This document shows positions 17,730 through 26,135 of a stretch of DNA of 45,471 nucleotides, piece after piece. The position numbers were made by a program, and so were the translations under genes. The notes below the pieces were generated by a model. The model ran no database searches and was not told the DNA's origin. It saw nothing but the letters and a program-made list of their open reading frames with translations. The stretch's first letter is position 1, and every line of letters begins with the position of its first letter. This DNA comes from JBOICV01 sp050740255 (GTDB taxonomy: Bacteria; Pseudomonadota; Gammaproteobacteria; Nevskiales; JBOICV01), in contig JBOICV010000072.1 in NCBI GenBank assembly GCA_050740255.1, positions 1-45,471 on the forward strand. Reading direction: 5' to 3'.

Positions 17730-18616
17730 CGAGCAAGCAACTCACGGTGGGACTTGCGCAGCAAAGTTGCAGCAGCGACCGTGCGCAGAACTGGCGCAAG
17801 AGCGAGCGCGGCATCCGCAACGCCGCGCAGCGCGGCGCCCAACTGGTGCTGCTGCAGGAACTGCACGCTGGCATGTATTTCTGCCAGAGCGAAGACCCCG
17901 CAGTCTTCGATCAGGCCGAGACCATACCCGGGCCATCCACTGAGTTCTTCGGCGCCCTTGCCAACGAACTCGGCATCGTGCTGGTAATTTCCCTGTTTGA
18001 GCGCCGCGCGCCGGGGCTGTACCACAACACCGCCGTGGTGCTGGAACGCGATGGCAGCCTCGCCGGCCGTTATCGCAAGATGCACATCCCAGACGATCCC
18101 GGCTATTACGAAAAATATTATTTCACGCCCGGCGATATCGGTTTTCATCCCATCGCGACTTCGGTCGGCAAGCTCGGCGTGCTGGTCTGCTGGGATCAGT
18201 GGTATCCCGAAGGCGCGCGGCTGATGGCGCTGGCCGGCGCTGACGTGCTGCTCTACCCCACCGCGATTGGCTGGAACCCGCAAGACGACGCGGCCGAACA
18301 AGCGCGCCAACGCGAAGCCTGGCTGATTATTCAGCGCTCACATGCAGTCGCCAACGGCCTGCATGTGGTTGTGGCGAATCGTATTGGACATGAAGCCGAC
18401 CCTAGCGGCGCCAGCCCAGGCCAGACGTTCTGGGGCACGAGCTTTGTCGCCGGCCCCCAGGGCGAGCTGCTGGCGCAGGCCGGCACGGAGGAAGAAGTGC
18501 TGGTGCAGACCATCGATTTGTCCCGCAGCGAGGCCATCCGCCGCATCTGGCCCTATCTGCGCGATCGGCGCATTGACGCCTATGGCGATCTGACGCACCG
18601 TTACCGGGATAGTTAA
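17726..18616 (+). CDS. aguB: N-carbamoylputrescine amidase
   Basis: A 296-residue nitrilase-superfamily amidase that hydrolyses N-carbamoylputrescine to putrescine, CO2 and ammonia. The Glu-Lys-Cys triad is visible: Glu in LVLLQELHAG, Lys in YRKMHIPDDPGYYEKYYF, Cys in LVCWDQWYPEGAR. Start is GTG 17726 overlapping the aguA stop (GTGA). The tight coupling with aguA settles the substrate with good confidence. After its stop an 84-nt gap leads to the ACT-like gene; a GC-rich short hairpin (GCTTGCGCGCAAGGC) lies there. Confidence 0.95.
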   Translation: MTSKQLTVGLAQQSCSSDRAQNWRKSERGIRNAAQRGAQLVLLQELHAGMYFCQSEDPAVFDQAETIPGPSTEFFGALANELGIVLVISLFERRAPGLYHNTAVVLERDGSLAGRYRKMHIPDDPGYYEKYYFTPGDIGFHPIATSVGKLGVLVCWDQWYPEGARLMALAGADVLLYPTAIGWNPQDDAAEQARQREAWLIIQRSHAVANGLHVVVANRIGHEADPSGASPGQTFWGTSFVAGPQGELLAQAGTEEEVLVQTIDLSRSEAIRRIWPYLRDRRIDAYGDLTHRYRDS

Positions 18617-18700
18617 ATCAGATTGTGACAGCCCGCTTGCGCGCAAGGCGTCGGCCTGAAATGATCATCCGTTCAGCGCGCAACCGGAGGAGGTTCGGCC

Positions 18701-19120
18701 ATGGGCAGCAAGATACGCAGAGTGGACTATTTCTCGATGCAGGCTCGGGACATGCCCGGTGAGGGCGCGCGCCTGCTTAAGCAGCTCCAGAAAGCGAAAG
18801 TTGATCTGCTGGCCTTCACCGGTTTTCCCAGCAGCGCCGGCTCGCAAATCGATTTTGTGCCGGCGAAAAGCGAAAAGTTCAAGGCGGCCGCCAAGAAGCT
18901 CGGCCTGAAAGTCAGCCGGGCGAAAAGCGGTTTTCTGGCGCAGGGCAAGGACAAAACCGGCGTCGTCGCCGATATTCTCGGCAAGCTCGGCAAGGCGAAA
19001 ATCAATGTGACCGCGATCGATGCGGTCGCGGCCGGCAAGAAACGCTTTGGCGCCATCTTCTGGGTTAAACCCGCCGACGTCGCAACCGCAGGCAAAGCGC
19101 TCAAAGCCAAAGGCGGTTAA
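18701..19120 (+). CDS. ACT-domain-like small protein
   Basis: A 139-residue protein made of two ACT-like halves: residues about 5-60 (VDYFSMQARDMPGEGARLLKQL with KVDLLAFTGFP) and 70-135 (DKTGVVADILGKLGKAKINVTAIDAV). The pattern of GxxxxxLxxLxxxxINV is the ligand-binding face of ACT domains, which bind amino acids or other small effectors. No catalytic domain is attached. Very Lys/Ala-rich toward the C-terminus. Start at ATG 18701 has an excellent ribosome-binding site (GGAGGAGG, 8-10 nt upstream), suggesting strong translation. Its effector and partner are unknown. Confidence 0.8.
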   Translation: MGSKIRRVDYFSMQARDMPGEGARLLKQLQKAKVDLLAFTGFPSSAGSQIDFVPAKSEKFKAAAKKLGLKVSRAKSGFLAQGKDKTGVVADILGKLGKAKINVTAIDAVAAGKKRFGAIFWVKPADVATAGKALKAKGG

Positions 19121-19162
19121 ACGAGAAATCGCGCAACCGCGCAGAGCGGCTGAAACAACTAT

Positions 19163-19170
19163 GCGATAAT
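19163..19170 (+). promoter_or_regulatory. Extended -10 box before mfd
   Basis: TGCGATAAT (from 19162) matches an extended -10 element (TGn plus GATAAT). No good -35 is seen 17 nt upstream. Transcription would begin near 19177, only about 5 nt before the mfd ATG at 19182, which would make a nearly leaderless message or mean that translation begins at GTG 19206. Confidence 0.4.
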
Positions 19171-19181
19171 CGCGCGCCTCT

Positions 19182-22100
19182 ATGAGGCACGCCGATACTC
19201 GCGCGGTGGATATTTTCCGCCTCGCGCTCCCCGACACCCCCGATTCCGAGCTGTGCTGGACCGGTCTGCACGGTTCAGCCAAGGCGCTGGCGCTGGTCAA
19301 TGCCGCCGCGCAACGTACCGGGCCGGTGCTGGTCGTTGCCGCTGACGAGCAGCAGGCCTGGCATCTGGAAGCCGCGCTGCGGTTTTACGCTCCGCCCGGT
19401 CTGGACGTGCTGCACTTTCCGGATTGGGAGGTTTTGCCTTATGACCTGTTCTCGCCGCATGCGGATTTGATTTCCGCGCGGCTGGCGGTGCTATATCGTC
19501 TGCCGCAGCTTGCGCGCGGCGTGGTGCTGGTAGCGGCCGATACTTTGCAGCAGCGCCTGCCGCCGGTGGAATATGTCACCGGCAGCAGCTTTCTGCTCAA
19601 ACGCGGTGAGCGCCTGGATCTGCCAGAGCTGCGCCGGCGCCTGACGCTCGCGGGCTATCAAGCGCTTAGCGAAGTCCGCGCCCACGGCGAATTTGCCGTG
19701 CGCGGCGCTCTGCTGGACCTGCTGCCGATGGGTGGCAGTGAGGCCTACCGCATCGAGTTGCTGGACGATACGGTGGAATCCCTGCGCGTGTTCGATCCCG
19801 ATACCCAGCGCAGCACCGAGCCGATCGAGCAAATCCGGGTGCTGCCCGCGCGCGAGTTCCCGCTCGACAAGACCGGCGTTGAGGGTTTCCGCGCCCGCTA
19901 CCGCGCGCGCTTCAGCGGCGATTTGACGCGTGCGCGGATTTATCAGGACATCAGCCAGGGGCTGGTGCCGACGGGGATCGAGAGCTACCTGCCGCTGTTT
20001 TTCGAGCGTACCGGCAGCCTGGCGGATTACCTGCCGGCGAATGCGCTGGTCGCATCCGTGGGCGAGCTTGCCGCCGCCTTGCAAGCAAGTCAGGCTCATA
20101 TCGAACAGCGCTTTATCTCACGGAGTGGGGATCTGGAGCGTCCGCTGCTCCGACCTGAGGAAGCCTTCATCCTGCCGGGTAAGCTGCTGACTCAACTACG
20201 GACGTTTCCGCGGCTGCAGGTGCTGGAAACGGCAGCCGTGGCAGTGCAGTTCTACACGCAGCCGCCACCGCATTTCGCCGCCAAAGACACGGACACGAGC
20301 GACCGTGCGCTCGCCGACTTCCTGCAGAACTTCAAGTCAACTGCGAGCGGCCGTGCGCTGCTGGTTGCGGAATCCGCAGGGCGCCGCGAGGTGTGGCTGG
20401 AGCGCCTGCGCAAGCTGCGACTGACACCCGAGATTTTTCCCGGCTGGAGTGATTTTGTCGCCGGCTCAGCCCCGCTGGGCCTGACGCTGGGCGAGTTGGA
20501 GCAAGGCTTGCAGCTCGCCGAGCCGTCCCTCGCCGTCATCTGCGAAAGCCAGTTTTCCAGCAGCCGGATTCCGGCCCAGCGTTTGCGGCGTCGCGCCGCG
20601 CGCGATCCGGAGACCATTCTGCGCGACCTCACCGACCTTGCGCCGGGCGCGCCGGTGGTTCACCTGGACCACGGCGTCGGCCGCTATCTGGGTCTGCAGA
20701 CGCTAAGCGCGGGCGGCGCCACGCAGGAATTTCTGACGCTGGAATACGCGGAGGGCGCCAAACTCTACGTGCCGGTCGCGTCCTTGCACTTGATTCATCG
20801 CTATACCGGCAGCGAACCGGACCAGGCGCCGCTGCACCGGCTCGGCTCGGAGCAATGGAGCAAGGCGCGTGAACGCGCGGCGCGAAAAGCGCGGGATACG
20901 GCAGCGGAATTGCTCGACATTCACGCACGCCGCGCCGCGAGCCCCGGCACTGCCCTGCAGATCACGCACAATGAGTACGCGCGCTTCGCGGCAAGCTTTC
21001 CGTTCGTGGAAACGCCCGACCAGCAGCGCGCCATAGATCAGGTGCTGGCGGACTTGGCAGTCGCACAGCCGATGGACCGCGTGGTCTGCGGCGATGTGGG
21101 TTTCGGCAAGACCGAGGTTGCACTACGGGCTGCGTTTGTCGCCGTTAACAGCCAGAAGCAAGTCTGCATATTAGTGCCGACGACGCTGCTGGCGCAGCAG
21201 CACTACCGCAATTTCGCCGATCGCTTCGCCGACTGGCCGGTGAAAGTTGGCGTGCTGTCGCGCCTGGGCTCCAGCCGCGAGCAGCAACAAGTGCTGGCGC
21301 AGCTCGCGGACGGCAGCCTGGACATCGTGATCGGTACTCACCGCCTGCTCCAAGCCGATGTGCGCTTCAAGCGGCTGGGCCTCGTCATCGTGGACGAGGA
21401 GCATCGCTTCGGCGTGCGGCACAAGGAGCACATCAAGCAGTTACGCGCGAGCGTGGACCTGTTGACGCTGACGGCGACGCCCATTCCGCGCACGCTCAAT
21501 ATGAGCCTGGCTGGCTTGCGCGATCTGTCCATCGTCGCCACCCCGCCGGTCGAACGGCTCGCGGTCAAGACCTTTGTCGCGGAATGGACCGGCGGACTGG
21601 TGCAGGAGGCGATTCAGCGCGAGCTGCGTCGCGGCGGCCAGGTCTATTTCCTGCACAATGAAGTCGACAGCATCGAGCGCATCGCCCGTGAGGTGCAGGC
21701 GGCGGTGCCCGAGGCCCGCGTGGCTATCGCCCACGGCCAGATGCGTGAACGCGAACTGGAATCCGTGATGCTGGATTTCTACCATCACCGGATCAATGTG
21801 CTGGTCTGCACCACGATTATCGAAAGCGGCATTGACGTGCCGACCGCCAACACGATGTTGATCAACCGGGCGGATAAGCTGGGTCTCGCCCAGTTGCATC
21901 AGTTGCGCGGTCGCGTCGGCCGCTCACACCACCAGGCCTACGCCTACCTGCTGGTACCCGACCGGCGCGCGCTGACCGGGGATGCGCAGAAGCGCCTGGA
22001 TGCGATCGAGGCCATGGGCGAACTCGGCGCGGGCTTCATGCTGGCCACACACGATCTTGAAATCCGCGGCGCCGGCGAGCTGCTGGGCGAGGATCAGAGC

Positions 22101-22682
22101 GGACAGATGGAGGAAGTGGGCTTCACGCTGTACAACGAGCTGTTGGCCCGCGCCACTCGCTCATTGAAACGCGATGCGTCAAGCAGCGGCGCGGCCGATC
22201 CCTCACCGTTCGAGGCCAACACCGAAGTGGACCTGGGCGTGACCGCGCTGCTGCCGGCGGACTTTGTGCCGGATGTGCATGCGCGCCTGGTGCTGTACAA
22301 ACGCATCAGCGCGGCACCCGATCAGGACGCCCTGCGCGAGCTTCAGGTGGAATTGATTGATCGTTTTGGCCTGTTGCCTGAGCCAGCGGCCTGGCTGTTC
22401 AAACTCACCACCCTCAAGCTGCAAGCAGACCGCCTCGGCATCCGCAAGCTTGAAGCCGGCGCCCAGGGCGGACGCCTCCGTTTCCGTGCACAACCCAGCA
22501 TCAACCCGGCGGTTCTGATCGAGCTGCTACAGTCCGACCCAGCCACCTATCGTCTTCAGGGACAGACCCAGCTCAATTTCAAGGCACAGCTTGAGCAGGC
22601 TCAGATGCGCTTTAACTTCGTATACGAACTACTGGAGTTGCTGGGTCAGAGGCAGGTCACGGCCGCAATCTCATCCCCGTGA
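19182..22682 (+). CDS. mfd: Transcription-repair coupling factor
   Basis: An 1166-residue DNA translocase that displaces stalled RNA polymerase at lesions and recruits UvrA. The N-terminal UvrB-homology module (about 1-330, with FPDWEVLPYDLFSPHADLISARL) is followed by the polymerase-interaction domain (about 480-560, VVHLDHGVGRYLGL). The translocase has Walker A GDVGFGKTEVALRAAF (near 636), DEEHRFG, LTATPIPRT, and the TRG motif region ending in RGRVGRSHHQAYAYLL. The C-terminal UvrA-autoinhibition domain is complete. Length matches E. coli (1148). No ribosome-binding site is obvious at the chosen ATG. Confidence 0.97.
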   Translation: MRHADTRAVDIFRLALPDTPDSELCWTGLHGSAKALALVNAAAQRTGPVLVVAADEQQAWHLEAALRFYAPPGLDVLHFPDWEVLPYDLFSPHADLISARLAVLYRLPQLARGVVLVAADTLQQRLPPVEYVTGSSFLLKRGERLDLPELRRRLTLAGYQALSEVRAHGEFAVRGALLDLLPMGGSEAYRIELLDDTVESLRVFDPDTQRSTEPIEQIRVLPAREFPLDKTGVEGFRARYRARFSGDLTRARIYQDISQGLVPTGIESYLPLFFERTGSLADYLPANALVASVGELAAALQASQAHIEQRFISRSGDLERPLLRPEEAFILPGKLLTQLRTFPRLQVLETAAVAVQFYTQPPPHFAAKDTDTSDRALADFLQNFKSTASGRALLVAESAGRREVWLERLRKLRLTPEIFPGWSDFVAGSAPLGLTLGELEQGLQLAEPSLAVICESQFSSSRIPAQRLRRRAARDPETILRDLTDLAPGAPVVHLDHGVGRYLGLQTLSAGGATQEFLTLEYAEGAKLYVPVASLHLIHRYTGSEPDQAPLHRLGSEQWSKARERAARKARDTAAELLDIHARRAASPGTALQITHNEYARFAASFPFVETPDQQRAIDQVLADLAVAQPMDRVVCGDVGFGKTEVALRAAFVAVNSQKQVCILVPTTLLAQQHYRNFADRFADWPVKVGVLSRLGSSREQQQVLAQLADGSLDIVIGTHRLLQADVRFKRLGLVIVDEEHRFGVRHKEHIKQLRASVDLLTLTATPIPRTLNMSLAGLRDLSIVATPPVERLAVKTFVAEWTGGLVQEAIQRELRRGGQVYFLHNEVDSIERIAREVQAAVPEARVAIAHGQMRERELESVMLDFYHHRINVLVCTTIIESGIDVPTANTMLINRADKLGLAQLHQLRGRVGRSHHQAYAYLLVPDRRALTGDAQKRLDAIEAMGELGAGFMLATHDLEIRGAGELLGEDQSGQMEEVGFTLYNELLARATRSLKRDASSSGAADPSPFEANTEVDLGVTALLPADFVPDVHARLVLYKRISAAPDQDALRELQVELIDRFGLLPEPAAWLFKLTTLKLQADRLGIRKLEAGAQGGRLRFRAQPSINPAVLIELLQSDPATYRLQGQTQLNFKAQLEQAQMRFNFVYELLELLGQRQVTAAISSP

Positions 22683-22778
22683 CTGAGGCCAGTCGGCTGT
22701 AGCTGACCGCTTCGAGCACCAACAATTCAGGCAGCGAGTAAAATTCCAGCGCAGCCCGTGCCACAAGATGAGCATGCG

Positions 22779-23615
22779 ATGTATCGCCACGCCAGCGGTT
22801 CTGAGGCAAACACAGTTGCGCTGTGGAAACGACTGCTGACGGCGGTCCTGGTATTTGTCTACTTCGAGCTCGGTTATACCTGGGCTGCCAAGGGGCATTT
22901 CGCGGAAGAGTTGTTTTTCGCCCACACCCCGGTTGACGACTGGATTCCGCTCATCCCCGTTTTTATCGTGTTCTATATGCTGGGTTACCTCTTTGTCTTT
23001 GCGCCAGTCGTGATGTTCGAACAAACCAAGGACTACTACTGGGGAGTTTGTCTATCCATCGTCATTCTTTCGACCGCCTTCCTGATCTTCAAGAATTTCC
23101 CCGTATACATGCATAAGCCCTATGCCACCGGCACCGACGCGTTTTCCCGCCTGACCTACCTGACGCAGGCCGGCGACTTTCAGGTCAACAACTTTCCCAG
23201 CTTGCATGTCGCCCTGAACGTCTATTGCTGGCTGCTGCTCTTCCTGCGCTACGGCCGCCGCATGTTATGGCTGATCTGGGCACCGATTCTGATCGTGGCT
23301 TCGACCGTTCTCGTCAAGCAGCATCTGGTATTGGATGTCATCGGCGGCTTGGCGCTTGGCGGGGTCGCTGGCCTCGTCTTCTGGCGACTGCATGCCAGGG
23401 AAGGCCTGGGTCGGATTGGCTACTGGCTGGCCTTGTCGCTAACGGGGGTGGTGATACTGACGAATGCGCACCGGCTACCGAGGGTTGCAGCGGTCGTGGG
23501 TCAGTCGGTTGCGGAGATTTTCGAGCGGGGCTGGCTCGTCGGCGCGGCGATCATAGCCTTGCTGCTGTTATGCGCCTGGATGTTGCGCAAAACCCAGGCC
23601 AAGGGCGAGGCATGA
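22779..23615 (+). CDS. PAP2-superfamily-like integral membrane protein
   Basis: A membrane protein of about 278 residues with roughly six hydrophobic helices. It carries FPSLHVALN, the PSxH motif of PAP2 phosphatases with its catalytic His, and then STVLVKQHLVLDVIGG, matching the last motif SRx5Hx3D except that Arg is replaced by Thr. The same variation occurs in inositolphosphotransferase-like (AUR1) relatives, so a lipid phosphotransferase or phosphatase of the inner membrane is possible. The C-terminal 80 residues add two further helices. I chose ATG 22779; GTG 22758 is also open. It converges on mtnP with only 7 nt between the stops, leaving no room for a separate terminator. Confidence 0.78.
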   Translation: MYRHASGSEANTVALWKRLLTAVLVFVYFELGYTWAAKGHFAEELFFAHTPVDDWIPLIPVFIVFYMLGYLFVFAPVVMFEQTKDYYWGVCLSIVILSTAFLIFKNFPVYMHKPYATGTDAFSRLTYLTQAGDFQVNNFPSLHVALNVYCWLLLFLRYGRRMLWLIWAPILIVASTVLVKQHLVLDVIGGLALGGVAGLVFWRLHAREGLGRIGYWLALSLTGVVILTNAHRLPRVAAVVGQSVAEIFERGWLVGAAIIALLLLCAWMLRKTQAKGEA

Positions 23616-23622
23616 GCCACCG

Positions 23623-24390
23623 TCACAATTGCGGCAGCACCGACTCCAGCAAGGCCAGCACGCGCTCCATTCCTGCCTTCAAGCTCTGCTCGATCTGATC
23701 GTGAATACCGCCCTTGCCTAGTCCCGCCGCCCAATTCACGCACACGGCGATACAGGCGTAATCCAATTCCAACTCGCGCGCCAGTGCGGCCTCCGGCATG
23801 CCGGTCATGCCGACCATGTCGCAACCGTCGCGACGCATGCGGCGGATTTCAGCCTCGGTTTCCAGCCGCGGACCCTGGGCGCAGCCATAGGTGCTCGGCG
23901 CCAGCGCGCCCAGCCTGAGTTTGCGTGCCGCCGTCAGCAAGGCTTGGCACAACGCCTCGCTATAAGGTTGACCGAATTCCGCGTGCTGCACCGCCGCTTC
24001 GCCGCCGTCGGCGAAGCTATGCGCCCGCCCCCACGTGTAGTCAATGAGTTGATCGGGAATCGCGATGCGCCCCGGCGACAGTTTTCGATGCATGCTGCCG
24101 ACCGCGGCGACGGCAACAACACGTTTGACGCCTACCTCTTTCAGCGCAAACACATTGGCGCGGTAGTTGATGCGATGCGGCGGCAGTTTATGGCCCTCGC
24201 CGTGGCGGGCCAGAAAACTGATCATGCGCCCGTTCAAGCGGCCGAAAACCAGCGGCGCGGAAGCTTCGCCGTAAGGAGTCAGGACGATCCGTTCACCGAC
24301 GATTTGCAGCTCCGGCAGGCGATTGAGGCCGGTGCCGCCGATGACGGCGACGCCGGCGCTGAGCTCAAGTTTATGTGGCATGGCGTTCAC
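23623..24390 (-). CDS. mtnP: S-methyl-5'-thioinosine phosphorylase
   Basis: A 255-residue purine nucleoside phosphorylase of the MTAP/PNP type. Motifs are VIGGTGLNRLPEL (phosphate binding), FLARHGEGHKLPPHRINYRAN, and GCDMVGMTGMPEAALARE, with CVNWAAGLG. In Pseudomonas a close relative acts on methylthioinosine rather than methylthioadenosine; the pairing here with a hypoxanthine phosphoribosyltransferase makes that activity likely, since the product would be hypoxanthine. GTG 24390 overlaps the hpt stop by 4 nt; ATG 24381 is an alternative. Confidence 0.88.
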   Translation of the reverse strand: MNAMPHKLELSAGVAVIGGTGLNRLPELQIVGERIVLTPYGEASAPLVFGRLNGRMISFLARHGEGHKLPPHRINYRANVFALKEVGVKRVVAVAAVGSMHRKLSPGRIAIPDQLIDYTWGRAHSFADGGEAAVQHAEFGQPYSEALCQALLTAARKLRLGALAPSTYGCAQGPRLETEAEIRRMRRDGCDMVGMTGMPEAALARELELDYACIAVCVNWAAGLGKGGIHDQIEQSLKAGMERVLALLESVLPQL

Positions 24391-24938
24391 AAGCCTTTGA
24401 CGGCGTAAATCGCCGGGAACTGGCGCAGATAGCCTTTGTAATCCATGCCGCAGCCGAATACGTAGCGGTCATTCACCTTGAGTCCGACCAGGTCCACCGT
24501 GACCCCGGCGGCGCGGCGCTGGTGAATTTTCTCGACCAGCGCGACCGTGATCAGTTGCGCCGGCGCTTGCGCCCGCAGCGCCTGGATGATGGCGCCGAAG
24601 GTATGGCCCTCATCCAGAATATCGTCGATCACCACTACCACACGGTCTTTCAGCGCGAGGTTTGGCGCAACCTTCCAGACGATTTCGCCCCCGCTGGTGG
24701 TGTTGCAATAGCGGGTGGCATGGAGATAATCGAGCTGAAAAGGAAAATCCAGCCGTTTGAGAATTTCCGCCGCTGCAAACAGACCGCCCAGCATGACCGG
24801 CAGAATGAGCGGATTCCTGCCCGCGCTGCGCTGGGTGATTTCCGCTGCCAGCCGATCGTACGCGGCCATCACCGCCGGCGTATCGTGCAGCAAGTCGGCC
24901 TCGGCCAGCACCTTGCTTGCTTCATCGTGCAACTCCAT
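24387..24938 (-). CDS. hpt: Hypoxanthine-guanine phosphoribosyltransferase
   Basis: A 183-residue purine salvage enzyme. The PRPP-binding loop is VVVIDDILDEGHTF, near residue 105, and the purine-contacting region VDLVGLKVNDRYVFGCGMDYKGYLR follows. The frame is open further upstream through repeat-derived sequence, but ATG 24938 is preceded by a good AGGAGC ribosome-binding site at 24950-24945. With mtnP it forms a two-gene unit: thioinosine to hypoxanthine to IMP. Confidence 0.93.
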   Translation of the reverse strand: MELHDEASKVLAEADLLHDTPAVMAAYDRLAAEITQRSAGRNPLILPVMLGGLFAAAEILKRLDFPFQLDYLHATRYCNTTSGGEIVWKVAPNLALKDRVVVVIDDILDEGHTFGAIIQALRAQAPAQLITVALVEKIHQRRAAGVTVDLVGLKVNDRYVFGCGMDYKGYLRQFPAIYAVKGL

Positions 24939-24965
24939 TTCACCGCTCCTAACAGCTTGCATCGG

Positions 24966-25053
24966 AAATCCCCCCGCGCTGCGCGCGACCCCCTTTTTCA
25001 AAGGGGGTAAACCCGTGTTCCCCCCTTTGAAAAAGGGGGGAGAGGGGGGATTT
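24966..25053. repeat. 88-bp MITE-like element with AAATCCCCCC ends
   Basis: Terminal inverted repeats AAATCCCCCC (24966-24975) and GGGGGGATTT (25044-25053) enclose two internal palindromes, CCCCCTTTTTCAAAGGGGG and CCCCCTTTGAAAAAGGGGGG, which are also inverse copies of each other. A second element with the same ends and nearly the same length lies at 44113-44201. It separates nagZ from hpt and may end the nagZ transcript. Confidence 0.8.
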
Positions 25054-25102
25054 GCTTGACACCGTAGTCACTACATTCATCCTGTCAACTGCGAAGTGCC
25101 GC

Positions 25103-26131
25103 CTAGACAAGGGTTCTCAGCGCCGCCTGCGCCTGCTGCCAGCGCGCGTGCTTCGGCAGCCCGTCGAAGCCGGCGACGGCGGGCTGGCCCTGTAGTTTTT
25201 GCAAGCGCGCGGCGCCGGCGACCGATGGCGGCACCCGCAGTTGGTCGAGTAACTCGACGACCGCAGCGCGATTGTTGCACACCGGCAGCATGTCGCAGCC
25301 GGCTGCCAGCGCGGCCTCGGCGCGCTCGACATAACCGCCGACCACCGCGGCGCCATGCATGCTGAGGTCGTCGCAGAATACGGCACCGCCAAAGCCAAGC
25401 TCCTCGCGCAAATGCTGCTGAATCCAGCGCGGGGACAGCGATGCGGGCAAGCTATCCACCGCTGGAAAACGGATGTGGGCCATCATGACCGAAGGCAGAC
25501 CGCGCGCAATCAGGCGTGCGAACGGTTCGATGTCTTGCGCCCGCACTTCTGCGTAGCTGCGTCGATCGACCGGCAGCGCCGCATGTGAGTCTTCTACCAC
25601 TTGACCGTGGCCCGGGTAGTGCTTGCCGGTAGCGGCCATACCCGTGGCCTTTAGTCCCTCCATCAGTGCGCCCGCCAGGTCGCTGACGCCATCAACCGTC
25701 GCGTGGAAGCTGCGGTCGCCGATGACCGCGCTGACGCCGCCGTCAAGATCGAGCACGGGTGCTAAACTCAGGTCCACATCCGCCGCGCGCAACTCGGCGC
25801 CGATCAGCCAGCCGATATGGCTGGCCAGTTCCAGCGCCTGCGACGGGTCGGCATCGTACTGCTGGCCCAGCCGGCGCATCGGCGGCAGCGGCGTGAACTC
25901 CTGGCGGAAACGCTGCACCCGCCCGCCTTCGTAATCCACCGCCACCAGCAGATCAGGGCGCACTTCCCGTAACTGCCGGACCAATCCGCTCAGTTGCTCG
26001 CGCGCGGCAAAGTTGCGCGTGAACAGAATCGCGCCCCCGACCAGCGGATGGCTCAGAATCTCGCGGTCGTCCGTGACCAGTTCCAGCCCGGCGACGTCCA
26101 CCATTAGCGGACCCAGTGGCTTTTCCCGCAT
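25103..26131 (-). CDS. nagZ: Beta-N-acetylhexosaminidase NagZ
   Basis: A 342-residue glycoside hydrolase family 3 enzyme of the cytoplasm, removing GlcNAc from anhydro-muropeptides during peptidoglycan recycling. Diagnostic blocks are VDYEGGRVQRF, GKHYPGHG with the catalytic Asp-His dyad further on in EDSHAALP, and the nucleophile Asp in FCDDLSMHGA. The open frame reaches 26269, but that extension overlaps the L,D-transpeptidase gene; ATG 26131 (MREKPLGPLMVDV) lies 4 nt after that gene's stop and gives the family length. Its neighbour acts on the same polymer. Confidence 0.95.
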   Translation of the reverse strand: MREKPLGPLMVDVAGLELVTDDREILSHPLVGGAILFTRNFAAREQLSGLVRQLREVRPDLLVAVDYEGGRVQRFRQEFTPLPPMRRLGQQYDADPSQALELASHIGWLIGAELRAADVDLSLAPVLDLDGGVSAVIGDRSFHATVDGVSDLAGALMEGLKATGMAATGKHYPGHGQVVEDSHAALPVDRRSYAEVRAQDIEPFARLIARGLPSVMMAHIRFPAVDSLPASLSPRWIQQHLREELGFGGAVFCDDLSMHGAAVVGGYVERAEAALAAGCDMLPVCNNRAAVVELLDQLRVPPSVAGAARLQKLQGQPAVAGFDGLPKHARWQQAQAALRTLV

Positions 26132-26135
26132 GAGT

